Below, piece by piece: positions 1-8,630 of a DNA stretch of 64,000 nt. The stretch's first letter is position 1; every line of letters starts with the position of its first letter. This stretch comes from Corynebacterium riegelii (lineage in GTDB: Bacteria > Actinomycetota > Actinomycetes > Mycobacteriales > Mycobacteriaceae), in NCBI RefSeq assembly GCF_016728505.1, contig NZ_CP068159.1, positions 1,860,001 through 1,924,000 on the forward strand. The letters run 5' to 3'. Below the pieces are notes generated by a model. It made no database searches and had not been told where the DNA came from. It saw only the letters and a list, made by a program, of their open reading frames with translations. The translations under genes and the position numbers were made by a program.

Positions 1-54
1 CGGGAGAAGTTGGTAGGTTCAGGGGGTACGGACTCTGAAAGATAAAGGACACAC

Positions 55-2904
55 GTGGCTGAAAAGCTGACAGTGCGCGGCGCGCGCCAACACAACCTCA
101 AGGGCATTGACATTGAGCTGCCCCGAGACAAGATGACGGTCTTTACTGGACTGTCCGGCTCGGGAAAGTCCTCGCTAGCGTTTGACACGATCTTCGCGGA
201 AGGTCAGCGGCGCTACGTGGAGTCACTGTCCTCATACGCGCGCATGTTCCTCGGCCAGATGGACAAACCTGATGTGGATTACATCGACGGTTTGAGCCCG
301 GCTGTGTCTATTGACCAGAAATCCACCAACCGCAACCCGCGCTCCACCGTGGGCACGATCACCGAGATCTATGACTATTTGCGTCTGCTCTACGCGCGCG
401 CCGGCACCCCGCACTGCCCGGTGTGTGACGCGGTGATTGAGCGGCAAACGCCGCAGCAGATCGTGGACCAGATCCTGGCTCTGGAGGAGCGCACCAAGTT
501 CCAGGTGCTCGCCCCGGTAGTGCGCAAGCGCAAGGGTGAGTTCCAAGACCTGTTCGCGGACCTGGCTGCGCAGGGTTACTCGCGCGTGAACGTGGACGGT
601 GAGACCTACCAGCTGTCGGACCCGCCCAAGCTGGAAAAGCAGATCAAGCACACTATTGACGTAGTGGTGGACCGCCTCACCGTCAAAGCCAGCCAAAAGC
701 AGCGCCTGACTGATTCTGTGGAAACAGCGCTGAAGCTGGCAGAAGGGCTTGTAGGCTTCGACTTTGTTGACCTGGATGCGGACGATCCGGACCGCGTGCA
801 GATCTTCTCGGAGAAGATGGCCTGCCCGAACGGCCACAAGCTGCACGTGGAGGAATATGAGCCGCGCGCGTTCTCCTTCAACTCACCGTTCGGTGCCTGC
901 CCGGTGTGCGACGGCCTTGGCGTGCGTAAGGAGGTGGACATTGACCTGGTGATTCCGGACCCGGATGCGCCGGCGGTGGATGCATTCCAGATCTGGAACT
1001 CCAGCCCGAACAAGGGTTACTTCACCAAACTGATTGAGGCATTGGCGAAGGAAGAGGGCTTTGATGCGCACGCGCCGCTGAGCTCGTTGACCAAGACGCA
1101 GCAGAAACACCTAGTGCATGGCTCTCCAACCAAGGTGAACGTTCGCTACAAGAACCGTTACGGCCGCCAGCGTTCCTACACCGCTGCCTACGAGGGTGTG
1201 GTGGGCTACATCGAGCGCAAGATGGAGCAGGCCGAGACAGACACGCAGAAGGACCGTCTGCTGGCCTACACCCGTGAGGTGCCGTGCCCAACCTGTGAAG
1301 GCACCCGCCTCAAGCCGGAAATTCTGGCGGTGCGGCTTGCCTCCACGACGCATGGCGAGAAATCCATCGCCGGTCTGACTGAGCTTTCGATTGAGGACGC
1401 CTCGCAGTACCTGGACAACCTGGTCCTGGGCTACCGCGAGGAAATGATTGCAGGTGCCGTGCTGCGCGAGATTCAGGCGCGTTTGCACTTTCTTATCGAC
1501 GTTGGCCTGAACTACCTCACCCTGTCCCGCTCTGCCGGAACGCTTTCCGGTGGTGAGGCGCAGCGCATTCGCCTTGCCACGCAGATCGGCTCCGGCCTGG
1601 CTGGTGTGCTCTACGTGCTGGATGAGCCCTCCATTGGCCTGCACCAGCGCGACAACCAGCGCCTGATTAAGACGCTGAAGAAGCTGCGCGACTTAGGCAA
1701 CACGCTTGTTGTGGTCGAGCACGATGAGGACACGATCCGCGAGGCCGACTGGCTCATCGACATCGGCCCGCGCGCCGGCGAGTACGGCGGCGAAGTGGTC
1801 TACCAAGGCGCGCCGGAAGGCATTAAGAAGGCGAAGGACTCGATTACAGGTGACTACCTGAGCGGGCGCAAGACAATTGAGGTGCCTGCTCAGCGGCGCG
1901 CCGTGGATAAGCAAAGAATGCTCAAGGTCATCGGTGCGCGCGAGAACAACCTGGACAACGTGACTGTGGATCTTCCGCTAGGTGTGCTGGTGGCGGTGAC
2001 TGGCGTGTCCGGCTCCGGCAAGTCCACCCTGGTCAACCAGATTCTGGCGAAGACGCTGCAGAACCAGCTCAACGGCGCACGCCAGGTGCCGGGGCGCGTG
2101 AAGAAGGTCGAGGGCCTTGAACACCTGGACAAGCTAGTGCAGGTGGACCAGAGCCCGATCGGGCGCACGCCGCGCTCAAACCCGGCAACCTACACGGGCG
2201 TGTTTGACAAGATCCGTACCCTGTTTGCGGAAACGCAGGAGTCCAAGGTGCGCGGCTACAAGCCGGGGCGCTTCTCCTTCAACGTCAAGGGCGGGCGCTG
2301 TGAGGCGTGTCGTGGTGACGGCACCATCAAAATCGAGATGAACTTCCTGCCCGATGTTTACGTGCCTTGCGAGGTCTGCGGCGGCGCACGCTACAACCGC
2401 GAAACCCTTGAAGTGCGCTACAAGGGCAAGAACATCGCAGAAGTGCTGGACATGCCGATCTCTGAGGCGACCGAGTTCTTCGAGCCGATCACGTCCATTC
2501 ACCGCTATTTGCAGACGCTTGTAGACGTCGGCTTGGGCTACGTCCGCCTCGGCCAAAGCGCCACCACGCTCTCCGGCGGCGAGGCCCAGCGCGTGAAGCT
2601 GGCCGCCGAGCTGCAGAAGCGCTCCAACGGCCGTACGATCTATATCCTCGACGAGCCGACCACTGGCCTCCACTTCGAAGACATCCGCAAACTCATGCTG
2701 GTGCTCAACGGCCTTGTGGATAAGGGCAACACGGTGCTTGTGATTGAGCACAACCTTGACGTAATCAAGTCCGCAGACTGGATTGTGGACATGGGTCCTG
2801 AAGGTGGCTCCGGCGGCGGCACCGTGGTTGCCCAGGGCACGCCGGAGGACGTGGCTCGGGTGGAAGGGTCATTTACCGGCGAATTCCTCCGGCCTCTGGT
2901 GTAG
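55..2904 (+). CDS. uvrA: Excinuclease ABC subunit A (UvrA)
   Basis: This is the damage-recognition ATPase of nucleotide excision repair; it loads UvrB onto lesions in the cytoplasm. The 949 residues match the family length. Both ABC modules are complete: Walker [10 protein letters not shown] near residue 33 and GVSGSGKST near 650, signatures LSGGEAQR in both halves, and Walker [11 protein letters not shown] and [10 protein letters not shown]. Zinc-binding cysteine pairs are visible (CPVC near 120, CPVCDGLG near 280, CEACRGDG near 755, CEVCGG). The GTG start is chosen because AAAGGA lies 5-10 bases upstream and the protein begins with the usual [12 protein letters not shown]. Its last 36 bases overlap the convergent DUF2339 gene. 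Confidence 0.98.
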   Translation: MAEKLTVRGARQHNLKGIDIELPRDKMTVFTGLSGSGKSSLAFDTIFAEGQRRYVESLSSYARMFLGQMDKPDVDYIDGLSPAVSIDQKSTNRNPRSTVGTITEIYDYLRLLYARAGTPHCPVCDAVIERQTPQQIVDQILALEERTKFQVLAPVVRKRKGEFQDLFADLAAQGYSRVNVDGETYQLSDPPKLEKQIKHTIDVVVDRLTVKASQKQRLTDSVETALKLAEGLVGFDFVDLDADDPDRVQIFSEKMACPNGHKLHVEEYEPRAFSFNSPFGACPVCDGLGVRKEVDIDLVIPDPDAPAVDAFQIWNSSPNKGYFTKLIEALAKEEGFDAHAPLSSLTKTQQKHLVHGSPTKVNVRYKNRYGRQRSYTAAYEGVVGYIERKMEQAETDTQKDRLLAYTREVPCPTCEGTRLKPEILAVRLASTTHGEKSIAGLTELSIEDASQYLDNLVLGYREEMIAGAVLREIQARLHFLIDVGLNYLTLSRSAGTLSGGEAQRIRLATQIGSGLAGVLYVLDEPSIGLHQRDNQRLIKTLKKLRDLGNTLVVVEHDEDTIREADWLIDIGPRAGEYGGEVVYQGAPEGIKKAKDSITGDYLSGRKTIEVPAQRRAVDKQRMLKVIGARENNLDNVTVDLPLGVLVAVTGVSGSGKSTLVNQILAKTLQNQLNGARQVPGRVKKVEGLEHLDKLVQVDQSPIGRTPRSNPATYTGVFDKIRTLFAETQESKVRGYKPGRFSFNVKGGRCEACRGDGTIKIEMNFLPDVYVPCEVCGGARYNRETLEVRYKGKNIAEVLDMPISEATEFFEPITSIHRYLQTLVDVGLGYVRLGQSATTLSGGEAQRVKLAAELQKRSNGRTIYILDEPTTGLHFEDIRKLMLVLNGLVDKGNTVLVIEHNLDVIKSADWIVDMGPEGGSGGGTVVAQGTPEDVARVEGSFTGEFLRPLV

Positions 2905-4878
2905 CTGCGGCTGTAGTTGTAGCTGCGGCTGCGGCTGTAGCTCGCCGGGCTCTTGCTTGCGCTGCGCGCCCTTCGCCGCGACGGCGATAAGCAGGAGGCC
3001 AGACACGATAAACGTGAGCACGCGCGGAATGCCGTCGAGCGCCGCCATGTCGAAGATGACCAGTTTCGCCGTAGCCACAATCGCAATGATCAGGCCAGCG
3101 GTGCGCTCGCTCTTAGCATCCATGTTGTTGGCGCGGTTGCTGGCGCGTTTGACCAAAAGCCACGCCGCGAGCGCCATCCACGAGATGGACACGATCATGT
3201 GGCCGACGTAGAAGGCGCCCTCGTGGCCTTCGTAGTTGTGCGTTGTCGAGTTGTAGGTACTCGGGTTGATGAGCTCTCCAATTGACTGAGTGATGGTCAC
3301 TACAGCCACCATCTCCAGGAGTAGGCCGTAAGCTGCAAATGCTTTGCGTGCTGTGCCCGAAAGGCCCTGCCGGAGCCCCGGTAGGGCAATGCAAACGACG
3401 AGCAGGACTGCCAGCGCGACACCCATCGCCAAATACTGCGGTGCCGCCAACAGTGGAAGCAGTGGGCTGAGTGCTGTAAACAACGCGTCCCACACGCCAG
3501 CCAACACCATGATTGCCCACGCGGCGAGCACTGGGACTGTGCGCACAGGCACCCTCGTGGTGAGGAACACCACGGCACTGGCCATTACAAGGAGGGTGAG
3601 CCTAGGAACCCATGTTGTCCAGGGGCTGAGGTTGTACGCGTCGTGGTAGATGAGAAACAGCGGCAGGAATGTAAAAGGCAGCACCATGAACCAGCCGGTA
3701 ATCAGCCAGGAGTTGGCTGCTTGGTTGGCCTGTTGGCTGCCTGGTCTGCCGCGGCCGACGACCGTGACCAGACACGTGACGGCAATTGCGACGGCTACGA
3801 GGATCCACCGGGCGACGTCTTCAAGCATCATGTGCGACAGCAACAACACGAGCGCGGGTGCCACAACGCCCGCGGCAACAGTCATACGTGGAGTTGCTGG
3901 ATACGGCCTAAAGAACAGCTCGCCCACGACCAGCAGCACGACCCCGACGAGTGGGATGACAACCGCAGCGTTGATGAGCGTGGGCTGAGTGTATGGCCCG
4001 GAGATGAAGTCTCCAAGCACCATGACCAGCCACGTCTGCCACGCAAGCAGCAGCCCAGCCACCGTGCGCACGATAGTGAGCATGCGTGGCGACGCCTGCC
4101 TGCACATCCACCACGTCATCAAGACCACCAAAACCGGTGGCACGAGGACAAGAGCATTGGCGAAGGCGTACTTCGTAATCAACGTGCCTGAGTAGAAAAC
4201 AAGGATGATGCACATGGCAACAACCAGGCGCAGGTTGTTGCGCCACTTAGCCAGGGCGAGATACCCAGTCCACAACAGGATGAACGCGAGGACGACCGCA
4301 TCAGGCAACACCCAGTTTTGCACCATGCCGACATAGAAAAGATCCAGCGCAAGGATCAAAAACGACGTCACGTACAGCGCCATCACGCCAGCATTGGTGC
4401 CTTTGCGCACATCGAGCCAGATGCCGATACCAAGTAGGATCACGGCAAGAAGCGCAGCACCCACCGCACGGCCGACCGGGCCGAGGAGCCCGGACTGGAT
4501 CGCCAGGGCAATGCCGAGGCATGCGCCAACAAAGGTGATAACTGATCCGATAATCGCCGCCCAGCGCATAATCCGCTGCTCCGTGGAAAGCTGCGGACGT
4601 TCGTGCATGGACGCTGAAACACGTTGCCGCAACGAGGGCTTCTGCGGCGGCTGTTGTTGAACTATCGGTGCCGGTTGTGGCGGAGCTGGCGTCATCTGCG
4701 GCACCGGTTGCGGCATTGGCTGCGCTGCCGGTTGCGGCGCGGCAGCGGGGGATGAGGTCAGTTGGTTGAGGTTGGACGTGATGGCGTCGATAAGCATCTG
4801 CGAATGTGCGGTGCTTTGGCGAAGCTCATTGAGTTGACGCCGAACGTCGTCAATGATCTGCTCTCGGGGGTGCGACAT
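2869..4878 (-). CDS. DUF2339 family polytopic membrane protein
   Basis: A 669-residue protein of unknown function. The N-terminus (1-50) is hydrophilic and probably coiled, followed by a Pro/Gln-rich linker (about 50-95) and then many hydrophobic segments to about residue 640. The conserved-looking C-terminal block ([17 protein letters not shown] and a last membrane helix) resembles the DUF2339 family. The start at 4878 is set by a strong AGGAGG eight bases upstream; the longer open frame to 5079 has no such site. The stop lies inside the 3' end of uvrA (36-base overlap). The Gln/Pro/Leu tail comes from a low-complexity DNA repeat. The same kind of gene sits between uvrA and infC in other corynebacteria, from memory. 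Function unknown. Confidence 0.85.
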   Translation of the reverse strand: MSHPREQIIDDVRRQLNELRQSTAHSQMLIDAITSNLNQLTSSPAAAPQPAAQPMPQPVPQMTPAPPQPAPIVQQQPPQKPSLRQRVSASMHERPQLSTEQRIMRWAAIIGSVITFVGACLGIALAIQSGLLGPVGRAVGAALLAVILLGIGIWLDVRKGTNAGVMALYVTSFLILALDLFYVGMVQNWVLPDAVVLAFILLWTGYLALAKWRNNLRLVVAMCIILVFYSGTLITKYAFANALVLVPPVLVVLMTWWMCRQASPRMLTIVRTVAGLLLAWQTWLVMVLGDFISGPYTQPTLINAAVVIPLVGVVLLVVGELFFRPYPATPRMTVAAGVVAPALVLLLSHMMLEDVARWILVAVAIAVTCLVTVVGRGRPGSQQANQAANSWLITGWFMVLPFTFLPLFLIYHDAYNLSPWTTWVPRLTLLVMASAVVFLTTRVPVRTVPVLAAWAIMVLAGVWDALFTALSPLLPLLAAPQYLAMGVALAVLLVVCIALPGLRQGLSGTARKAFAAYGLLLEMVAVVTITQSIGELINPSTYNSTTHNYEGHEGAFYVGHMIVSISWMALAAWLLVKRASNRANNMDAKSERTAGLIIAIVATAKLVIFDMAALDGIPRVLTFIVSGLLLIAVAAKGAQRKQEPGELQPQPQLQLQPQLHQRPEEFAGK
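2905..2943. repeat. Low-complexity hexamer-like repeat at a gene 3' end
   Basis: Just after the uvrA stop the sequence is made of degenerate 6-base units of the type CTGCGG/CTGTAG. Read on the minus strand they encode the alternating Gln-Pro/Gln-Leu tail of the DUF2339 protein. Such tracts expand and contract by slippage, so the C-terminal length of that protein may vary between strains. Confidence 0.7.
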
Positions 4879-4900
4879 AATGGGGCCTCCTAAATAGCTG

Positions 4901-4930
4901 TCTATATTCTTAGACTGGTTTTGAGACCAA
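4901..4930 (-). promoter_or_regulatory. Promoter of the DUF2339 gene
   Basis: On the minus strand TTGGTC (4930-4925) and TATAGA (4906-4901) are separated by 18 bases, a good housekeeping sigma pattern. The -10 ends about 22 bases before the start codon, leaving room for the AGGAGG ribosome site. Confidence 0.55.
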
Positions 4931-5065
4931 AAGGTTTCCCCGACGCGCAAATTTATCCGATTGTGACAATGACGGCGTGTGGTGATTTGGTGATGGGGCA
5001 GGGAAGTGTTAGTGTCTATGGCACTACCGCCCAAAGCGCCTCCTCCAGGTGCCTGGGCTGCAAGT

Positions 5066-5200
5066 GGAGTTACTCCCACCCCAAGCCGCCGGCATCACAT
5101 GCCGGAAGGATACGGGTCTCGGTAGGGCACTACACCTTGGGGTGACGTGTCTGATGAGGAGAACTCCCGCCGTGCACCAGCACGAGCGGGGATTTTTTGT
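5066..5200 (+). promoter_or_regulatory. Structured infC leader RNA (candidate cis-regulator)
   Basis: The untranslated region before infC can fold into several helices. CACCCCAAG (5077-5085) is perfectly complementary to CTTGGGGTG (5136-5144), enclosing a perfect hairpin CCGGCAT/ATGCCGG (5089-5105). A small GGAG/CTCC hairpin sits just before (5066-5076). The series ends in an intrinsic terminator (5166-5198). This is the layout of a transcription-attenuation leader. L20-controlled infC leaders are established in Firmicutes and E. coli; that this one responds to L20 or IF3 is inference. A 35-codon proline-rich open frame (5018-5125) runs through the same RNA and could be a leader peptide, but it has no clear ribosome site. 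Confidence 0.6.
5166..5198 (+). terminator. Intrinsic terminator inside the infC leader (attenuator)
   Basis: CCCGCCGTGC pairs with GCACG-A-GCGGG (one bulged A) around the loop ACCA, followed by a run of six T at 5193-5198. It lies about 66 bases upstream of infC and downstream of the leader helices, so it can stop transcription before the first gene of the operon. Confidence 0.75.
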
Positions 5201-5263
5201 GGGAACACACCACCTGTAGCAGTGGTAGCGACAACGTTAAACCTTTTAATAAGGAGTGTTCTC

Positions 5264-5785
5264 ATCAGCGCTGAAGCTCGTATTAATGAACGGATCCGGG
5301 TCCCCGAGGTTCGTCTCGTCGGCCCGTCCGGCGAGCAGGTAGGCATCGTCCGCACGGATGACGCCCGCAAGTTGGCCTACGAAGCCGACCTCGACCTGGT
5401 TGAGGTTGCACCGAACGCCAAGCCGCCCGTGTGCAAGATCATGGACTACGGCAAATTCAAGTACGAGCAGGATCAGAAGGCCCGCGAGGCCCGCAAGAAC
5501 CAGCAGCAGACCGTGGTCAAGGAACAGAAGTTCCGCCCCAAGATCGATGAGCACGACTACCAGACCAAAAAGGCCAACGTTGAACGCTTCCTGGAGAAGG
5601 GCAACAAGGTCAAGGTGACCATCATGTTCCGTGGCCGCGAGCAGTCGCGTCCGGAGCTGGGGTACCGCCTCCTTGAGCGTCTCGCCGACGACATCGGAGA
5701 ACTTGGCGTGGTGGAGTCCCGCCCCAAGCAGGACGGCCGCAACATGACCATGGTCTTCGGGCCGGCTCGCAAGGGCAAGAAGTAG
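5264..5785 (+). CDS. infC: Translation initiation factor IF-3, probable ATC start
   Basis: IF-3 binds the 30S subunit, checks start-codon pairing and keeps 50S off. The protein (173 residues from 5264) begins [19 protein letters not shown] after the initiator and carries the typical KEQKFRPKI and the C-terminal FRGRE block. The frame is open back to 5147, but that stretch contains the leader terminator and cannot be normal coding sequence. No ATG, GTG or TTG lies in frame near the protein start. ATC at 5264 follows AAGGAG (5251-5256) by seven bases. Non-AUG start codons on infC are established in E. coli (AUU), where IF-3 represses its own translation. First gene of infC-rpmI-rplT. Confidence 0.93.
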   Translation: MSAEARINERIRVPEVRLVGPSGEQVGIVRTDDARKLAYEADLDLVEVAPNAKPPVCKIMDYGKFKYEQDQKAREARKNQQQTVVKEQKFRPKIDEHDYQTKKANVERFLEKGNKVKVTIMFRGREQSRPELGYRLLERLADDIGELGVVESRPKQDGRNMTMVFGPARKGKK

Positions 5786-5813
5786 CACGATCACAATCTG
5801 AAGGGCTTTTACC

Positions 5814-6008
5814 ATGAAGCAGAAGACCCACAAGGGCACCGCAAAGCGCATCAAGGTTAATGGCAAAGGCAAGCTGCGCCGTGAGCAGGCTGGTAAGCGC
5901 CACCTCAACGAGAAGCTGTCCTCGAAGCGTCGCCGCAAGCTGTCCGGCACCACGGACGTTGCACCGGCTGACGTTAAGCGCATGAAGCGCCTCCTCGGCA
6001 TGTCCTAA
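5814..6008 (+). CDS. rpmI: 50S ribosomal protein L35
   Basis: A 64-residue, very basic protein starting MKQKTHKGTAKRIKVNGKGK and ending KRMKRLLGMS, the standard L35 pattern and length. It binds 23S rRNA in the large subunit. It is 28 bases after infC and 51 bases before rplT, the universal infC-rpmI-rplT order, so it should share the infC promoter and attenuator. A purine-rich AAGGG lies about eight bases before the ATG. Confidence 0.97.
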   Translation: MKQKTHKGTAKRIKVNGKGKLRREQAGKRHLNEKLSSKRRRKLSGTTDVAPADVKRMKRLLGMS

Positions 6009-6059
6009 GCACTGCCTGTTTCCATCTACCCCACGAATTAAGACAAGGAAGTATGACTC

Positions 6060-6446
6060 ATGGCACGTGTTAAGCGTTCAGTCAATGCTAAGAAGAAGCG
6101 CCGCGCGATTCTGAAGTCCGCGAAGGGCTACCGTGGCCAGCGCTCCCGCCTGTACCGCAAGGCGAAGGAGCAGTGGCTGCACTCCCAGACCTACGCGTAC
6201 CGCGATCGCCGCAAGCGCAAGAGCGAGTTCCGCAAGCTGTGGATCCAGCGCATCAACGCTGCAGCTCGTATGAACGACATCACCTACAACCGTCTCATCC
6301 ACGGCCTGAAGTTGGCCGAGGTTGAGGTGGACCGCAAGATCCTCGCCGAGCTGGCTGTGAATGACTTCGCAGCGTTCTCCGCTCTTTGCGAGGTTGCGAA
6401 GAACGCCCTCCCGGAGGACGTCAACGCTCCGGTTGAGGCTGCCTAG
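6060..6446 (+). CDS. rplT: 50S ribosomal protein L20
   Basis: A 128-residue L20, needed for early 50S assembly. It starts [19 protein letters not shown] and contains [26 protein letters not shown] and [13 protein letters not shown], all typical. AAGGAAG lies about eight bases upstream. In several bacteria free L20 also represses its own operon by binding the infC leader. The C-terminus is slightly extended ([10 protein letters not shown]). Followed by a strong terminator. Confidence 0.97.
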   Translation: MARVKRSVNAKKKRRAILKSAKGYRGQRSRLYRKAKEQWLHSQTYAYRDRRKRKSEFRKLWIQRINAAARMNDITYNRLIHGLKLAEVEVDRKILAELAVNDFAAFSALCEVAKNALPEDVNAPVEAA

Positions 6447-6462
6447 GAGCCTTCCGCTTAAC

Positions 6463-6500
6463 GACGCGCCGCGTGCCATTCTTTGGCCGGCGCGTCTTTT
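6463..6500 (+). terminator. Terminator of the infC-rpmI-rplT operon
   Basis: A perfect 9-bp stem GACGCGCCG (6463-6471) / CGGCGCGTC (6488-6496) is followed by TTTT and a second T-rich stretch to 6508. The rest of the gap up to 6711 holds one more GC-rich hairpin (GCCGCCG...CGGCGG near 6526-6546) and nothing else that I recognise. Confidence 0.85.
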
Positions 6501-6711
6501 GCGTTTTTCTGGGGTGTTTTCGTGGCCGCCGCCGGCTTTCGGCGGAGTCTCAGCTCGCAGCCAGCCCGTGTGTCCTTGCGCAATCCCCTGACCAGCGCAT
6601 TCACGCCAGTCACACCAGCCTCATTGCAAACATTTTGATTTGTTACGGATGTGACTAAGAAACCGCAGGACGCTGAAAGATTTCGCATTTGTTTTCAGTC
6701 GCCGTCACTGC

Positions 6712-7680
6712 CTACACCCTGGCAGCGACTATCTGCGTGAGTTTTTCCACGAGAACCCAGAGAGTTGCCGACGAAAACCTCAACACCTGCCAACCCAAGG
6801 CTGCAGACTCTAAGTTGATCGCGGTGTCTTTGTGACGCCGCTCGTGTTCCCAGTGATGTGCGCCGTCATACATGAGGCCAATCTTGAGTTGGGGCAGGGC
6901 TAGGTCGAAGCGGGTGATTGGCTTGCCGTGGGCGTCGGTAAGCAGAAGCTGCTCTCGAAGATCTAGATGAAACCTGCTGGCAACATCGAGCGCGAGAAGG
7001 CGCATTTCGGTTTCCTTCGGAGATTCTGCGAGCGGGGAAGAGGCAGTAAGGACATCCACGAGCCACGGCAGGCTAATGCGTTGGCGGCTTGCGCGCAGAA
7101 GATCGATGGGGTCGACCTTGATGAAGTGTCGTGCGGCGTCTACAAGCTGGACAGCACGAACGAACTCTGCAGACAATCCAGGCACCTCGACGATGGGCCA
7201 GCGAACCTCCCCAGAACGCACCTGCGTCAGCGCCTGACACAATGCCACCGCGGGTGGAGCTGCCTGCAAAACCAAGCCAAGGTAACTGAGTTGCCAGATT
7301 CCCTTTGGTTCGCTACGGAATAGCGCAGGCGTCAGACTCGTTGCGAGTCTCTTTTTCGCTATCGCCGGTCCAGTCAGGTACGTGTCGGCATAGTCGGTGA
7401 GGTACCTCATTCCGTAAAGCGCCAAGGCTGCGAACCCTGTTGCACTCAAAGATGGGTTGGCAAGTAGATGGGCAATTGCCCGGTGCAGGCCAGGCACTTG
7501 GTAGTGCACCTGCCTGGGATGATGCCGTTGGGCCAGGCTCGCTACCGCTGCAGGTACCGCGTCGCTGGTATGGATCAGATAGTGGTCATTTGCATGTATG
7601 TACTCGCTTTCAGATAGTGACTTGGAGGCGTGATAGAGCTTTGGCGGCGCGTTAAGCGTCATGCCGTTAAAAACATTCAT
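6712..7680 (-). CDS. DUF559 / Vsr-like nuclease-fold protein
   Basis: A 322-residue protein of the actinobacterial type with an N-terminal AbiEi-like or helical region and a C-terminal Vsr/DUF559-like PD-(D/E)XK fold. The C-terminal block has ETEMR near residue 222, FDLALP near 258 and KIGLMYDGAHH near 267. In the family the residue before YDG is usually Glu (EYDG or EVDG); here it is Met, so catalytic activity is doubtful. There is no good ribosome site at the first ATG (7680); a second ATG lies at 7662. It is divergent from the rRNA methyltransferase with a 78-base gap. Corynebacteria often carry several DUF559 genes of unknown role. Confidence 0.75.
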   Translation of the reverse strand: MNVFNGMTLNAPPKLYHASKSLSESEYIHANDHYLIHTSDAVPAAVASLAQRHHPRQVHYQVPGLHRAIAHLLANPSLSATGFAALALYGMRYLTDYADTYLTGPAIAKKRLATSLTPALFRSEPKGIWQLSYLGLVLQAAPPAVALCQALTQVRSGEVRWPIVEVPGLSAEFVRAVQLVDAARHFIKVDPIDLLRASRQRISLPWLVDVLTASSPLAESPKETEMRLLALDVASRFHLDLREQLLLTDAHGKPITRFDLALPQLKIGLMYDGAHHWEHERRHKDTAINLESAALGWQVLRFSSATLWVLVEKLTQIVAARV

Positions 7681-7744
7681 GCATCTTTAGACTGCGCGGA
7701 CCCGCCTGCGGTTCCCAGATGGACCGCGCTCAGCTCCAACGCAG

Positions 7745-7758
7745 TATTCTTAACTGCC
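7745..7758 (+). promoter_or_regulatory. Promoter of the SpoU methyltransferase gene (leaderless layout)
   Basis: TATTCT (7745-7750) ends eight bases before the ATG at 7759 and there is no ribosome site between them. A transcript from this -10 would start at or next to the A of the start codon. Confidence 0.55.
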
Positions 7759-8571
7759 ATGTCCCTCGACTTTGATCAGCCATTTACTGAACGCACTCCG
7801 CGGGTGGTCAACGCCGCGAAGTTGAAGCGTGCCGCCGGCCGGAAGAAGGTCAAGAGGTTTTTGGTGGAGGGGGAGAACGCCGTGGAGGCGGCGGTGGCTA
7901 CGGGTGCCGCGACAGACCTGTTTGTCACCCAGTCGGCAGCCGAGCGTTTCGAGGAAATCGTGCGTGCGGCTGGTTACTTGGACGTGTATACGCACGCGAT
8001 TAACGACAAGGCCGCAGATCACCTCGCCGACGCGGTGACCAACACCGGCATTTTCGCGGTGTGTAAGCCGGTGTTGTGGACCATTCCGCAGATTCTCAAG
8101 GGCAGGCCCCGCCTGGTTGCGGTGTGTGTGGAAACCAACGACCCAGGCAACGCGGGCACGATCATCCGCCTGGTGGATGCGCTCGGTGCGGATGCGGTGA
8201 TTTTCGCTGGTGACACGGTTGATCCGGAGTCGCCGAAGGTGGTGCGTTCCACCGCTGGCTCGCTCTTCCATGTCCCTGTCGCGCGCGACCGTGACATGCA
8301 CCGTGTCCTCGGGCAGCTCAGGGCTTCAGGCTTATCGACGCTCGCGACAACCCCCAACGGCGCCCTCAACCTCGCCGAACCCGGGGAAGCTTTGAACACG
8401 CCCACCGCGTGGCTGTTTGGCAACGAGGCCCACGGACTGCCGGAAGACGTCCTGGCTGCCGCTGACGACACTGTCACCATTCCCATTGCGGGGTCCGCTG
8501 AGTCTTTGAACCTTTCGACGGCGGCGTCCATTTGCCTGTGGGAGTCAGCAAAGGCGTTGAGCGAGAAGTGA
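7759..8571 (+). CDS. TrmH/SpoU family 2'-O-methyltransferase (TsnR-like)
   Basis: A 270-residue SPOUT enzyme that methylates ribose 2'-OH in rRNA or tRNA using S-adenosylmethionine. The three SpoU motifs are complete: NDPGNAGTIIR, WLFGNEAHGL and IPIAGSAESLNLSTAASICLWE (split here only for description). The N-terminal VKRFLVEGENAVEAA is the substrate-binding domain typical of 23S rRNA methyltransferases. The ATG at 7759 is preferred over the open frame from 7630, which runs into the divergent gene. The position between rplT and pheS matches tsnR in mycobacteria, from memory. The exact target nucleotide cannot be read from sequence. Confidence 0.92.
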   Translation: MSLDFDQPFTERTPRVVNAAKLKRAAGRKKVKRFLVEGENAVEAAVATGAATDLFVTQSAAERFEEIVRAAGYLDVYTHAINDKAADHLADAVTNTGIFAVCKPVLWTIPQILKGRPRLVAVCVETNDPGNAGTIIRLVDALGADAVIFAGDTVDPESPKVVRSTAGSLFHVPVARDRDMHRVLGQLRASGLSTLATTPNGALNLAEPGEALNTPTAWLFGNEAHGLPEDVLAAADDTVTIPIAGSAESLNLSTAASICLWESAKALSEK

Positions 8572-8588
8572 TTACTATCGCATAGACG

Positions 8589-8607
8589 TAAGGGTAGGCA
8601 AACCTAA
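8589..8607. promoter_or_regulatory. DtxR-like iron box
   Basis: The minus-strand 19-mer TTAGGTTTGCCTACCCTTA matches the DtxR consensus TWAGGTTAGSCTAACCTWA at 17 of 19 positions by hand count. It lies 24-42 bases before the methyltransferase ATG, overlapping the expected -35, so bound DtxR-Fe(II) should repress. Confidence 0.6.
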
Positions 8608-8629
8608 CCTACTGCTGTAGGGTTTGCCT
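8596..8629 (+). promoter_or_regulatory. Long hairpin and -10 element before the methyltransferase start
   Basis: AGGCAAAC (8596-8603) pairs with GTTTGCCT (8622-8629), and inside it CCTAC pairs with GTAGG around TGCT. The dyad overlaps the DtxR-like box and ends one base before the ATG. TAGGGT (8618-8623) ends seven bases before the ATG and would give a leaderless mRNA. Whether the dyad acts as DNA operator or RNA is open. Confidence 0.45.
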
Positions 8630-8630
8630 C

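Noticed and set aside
5147..5263. N-terminal extension of IF-3 from an ATG at 5147
   Set aside because: The stretch contains the leader terminator hairpin with its T-run and does not resemble IF-3; the ribosome site AAGGAG at 5251 lies just before the true protein start.
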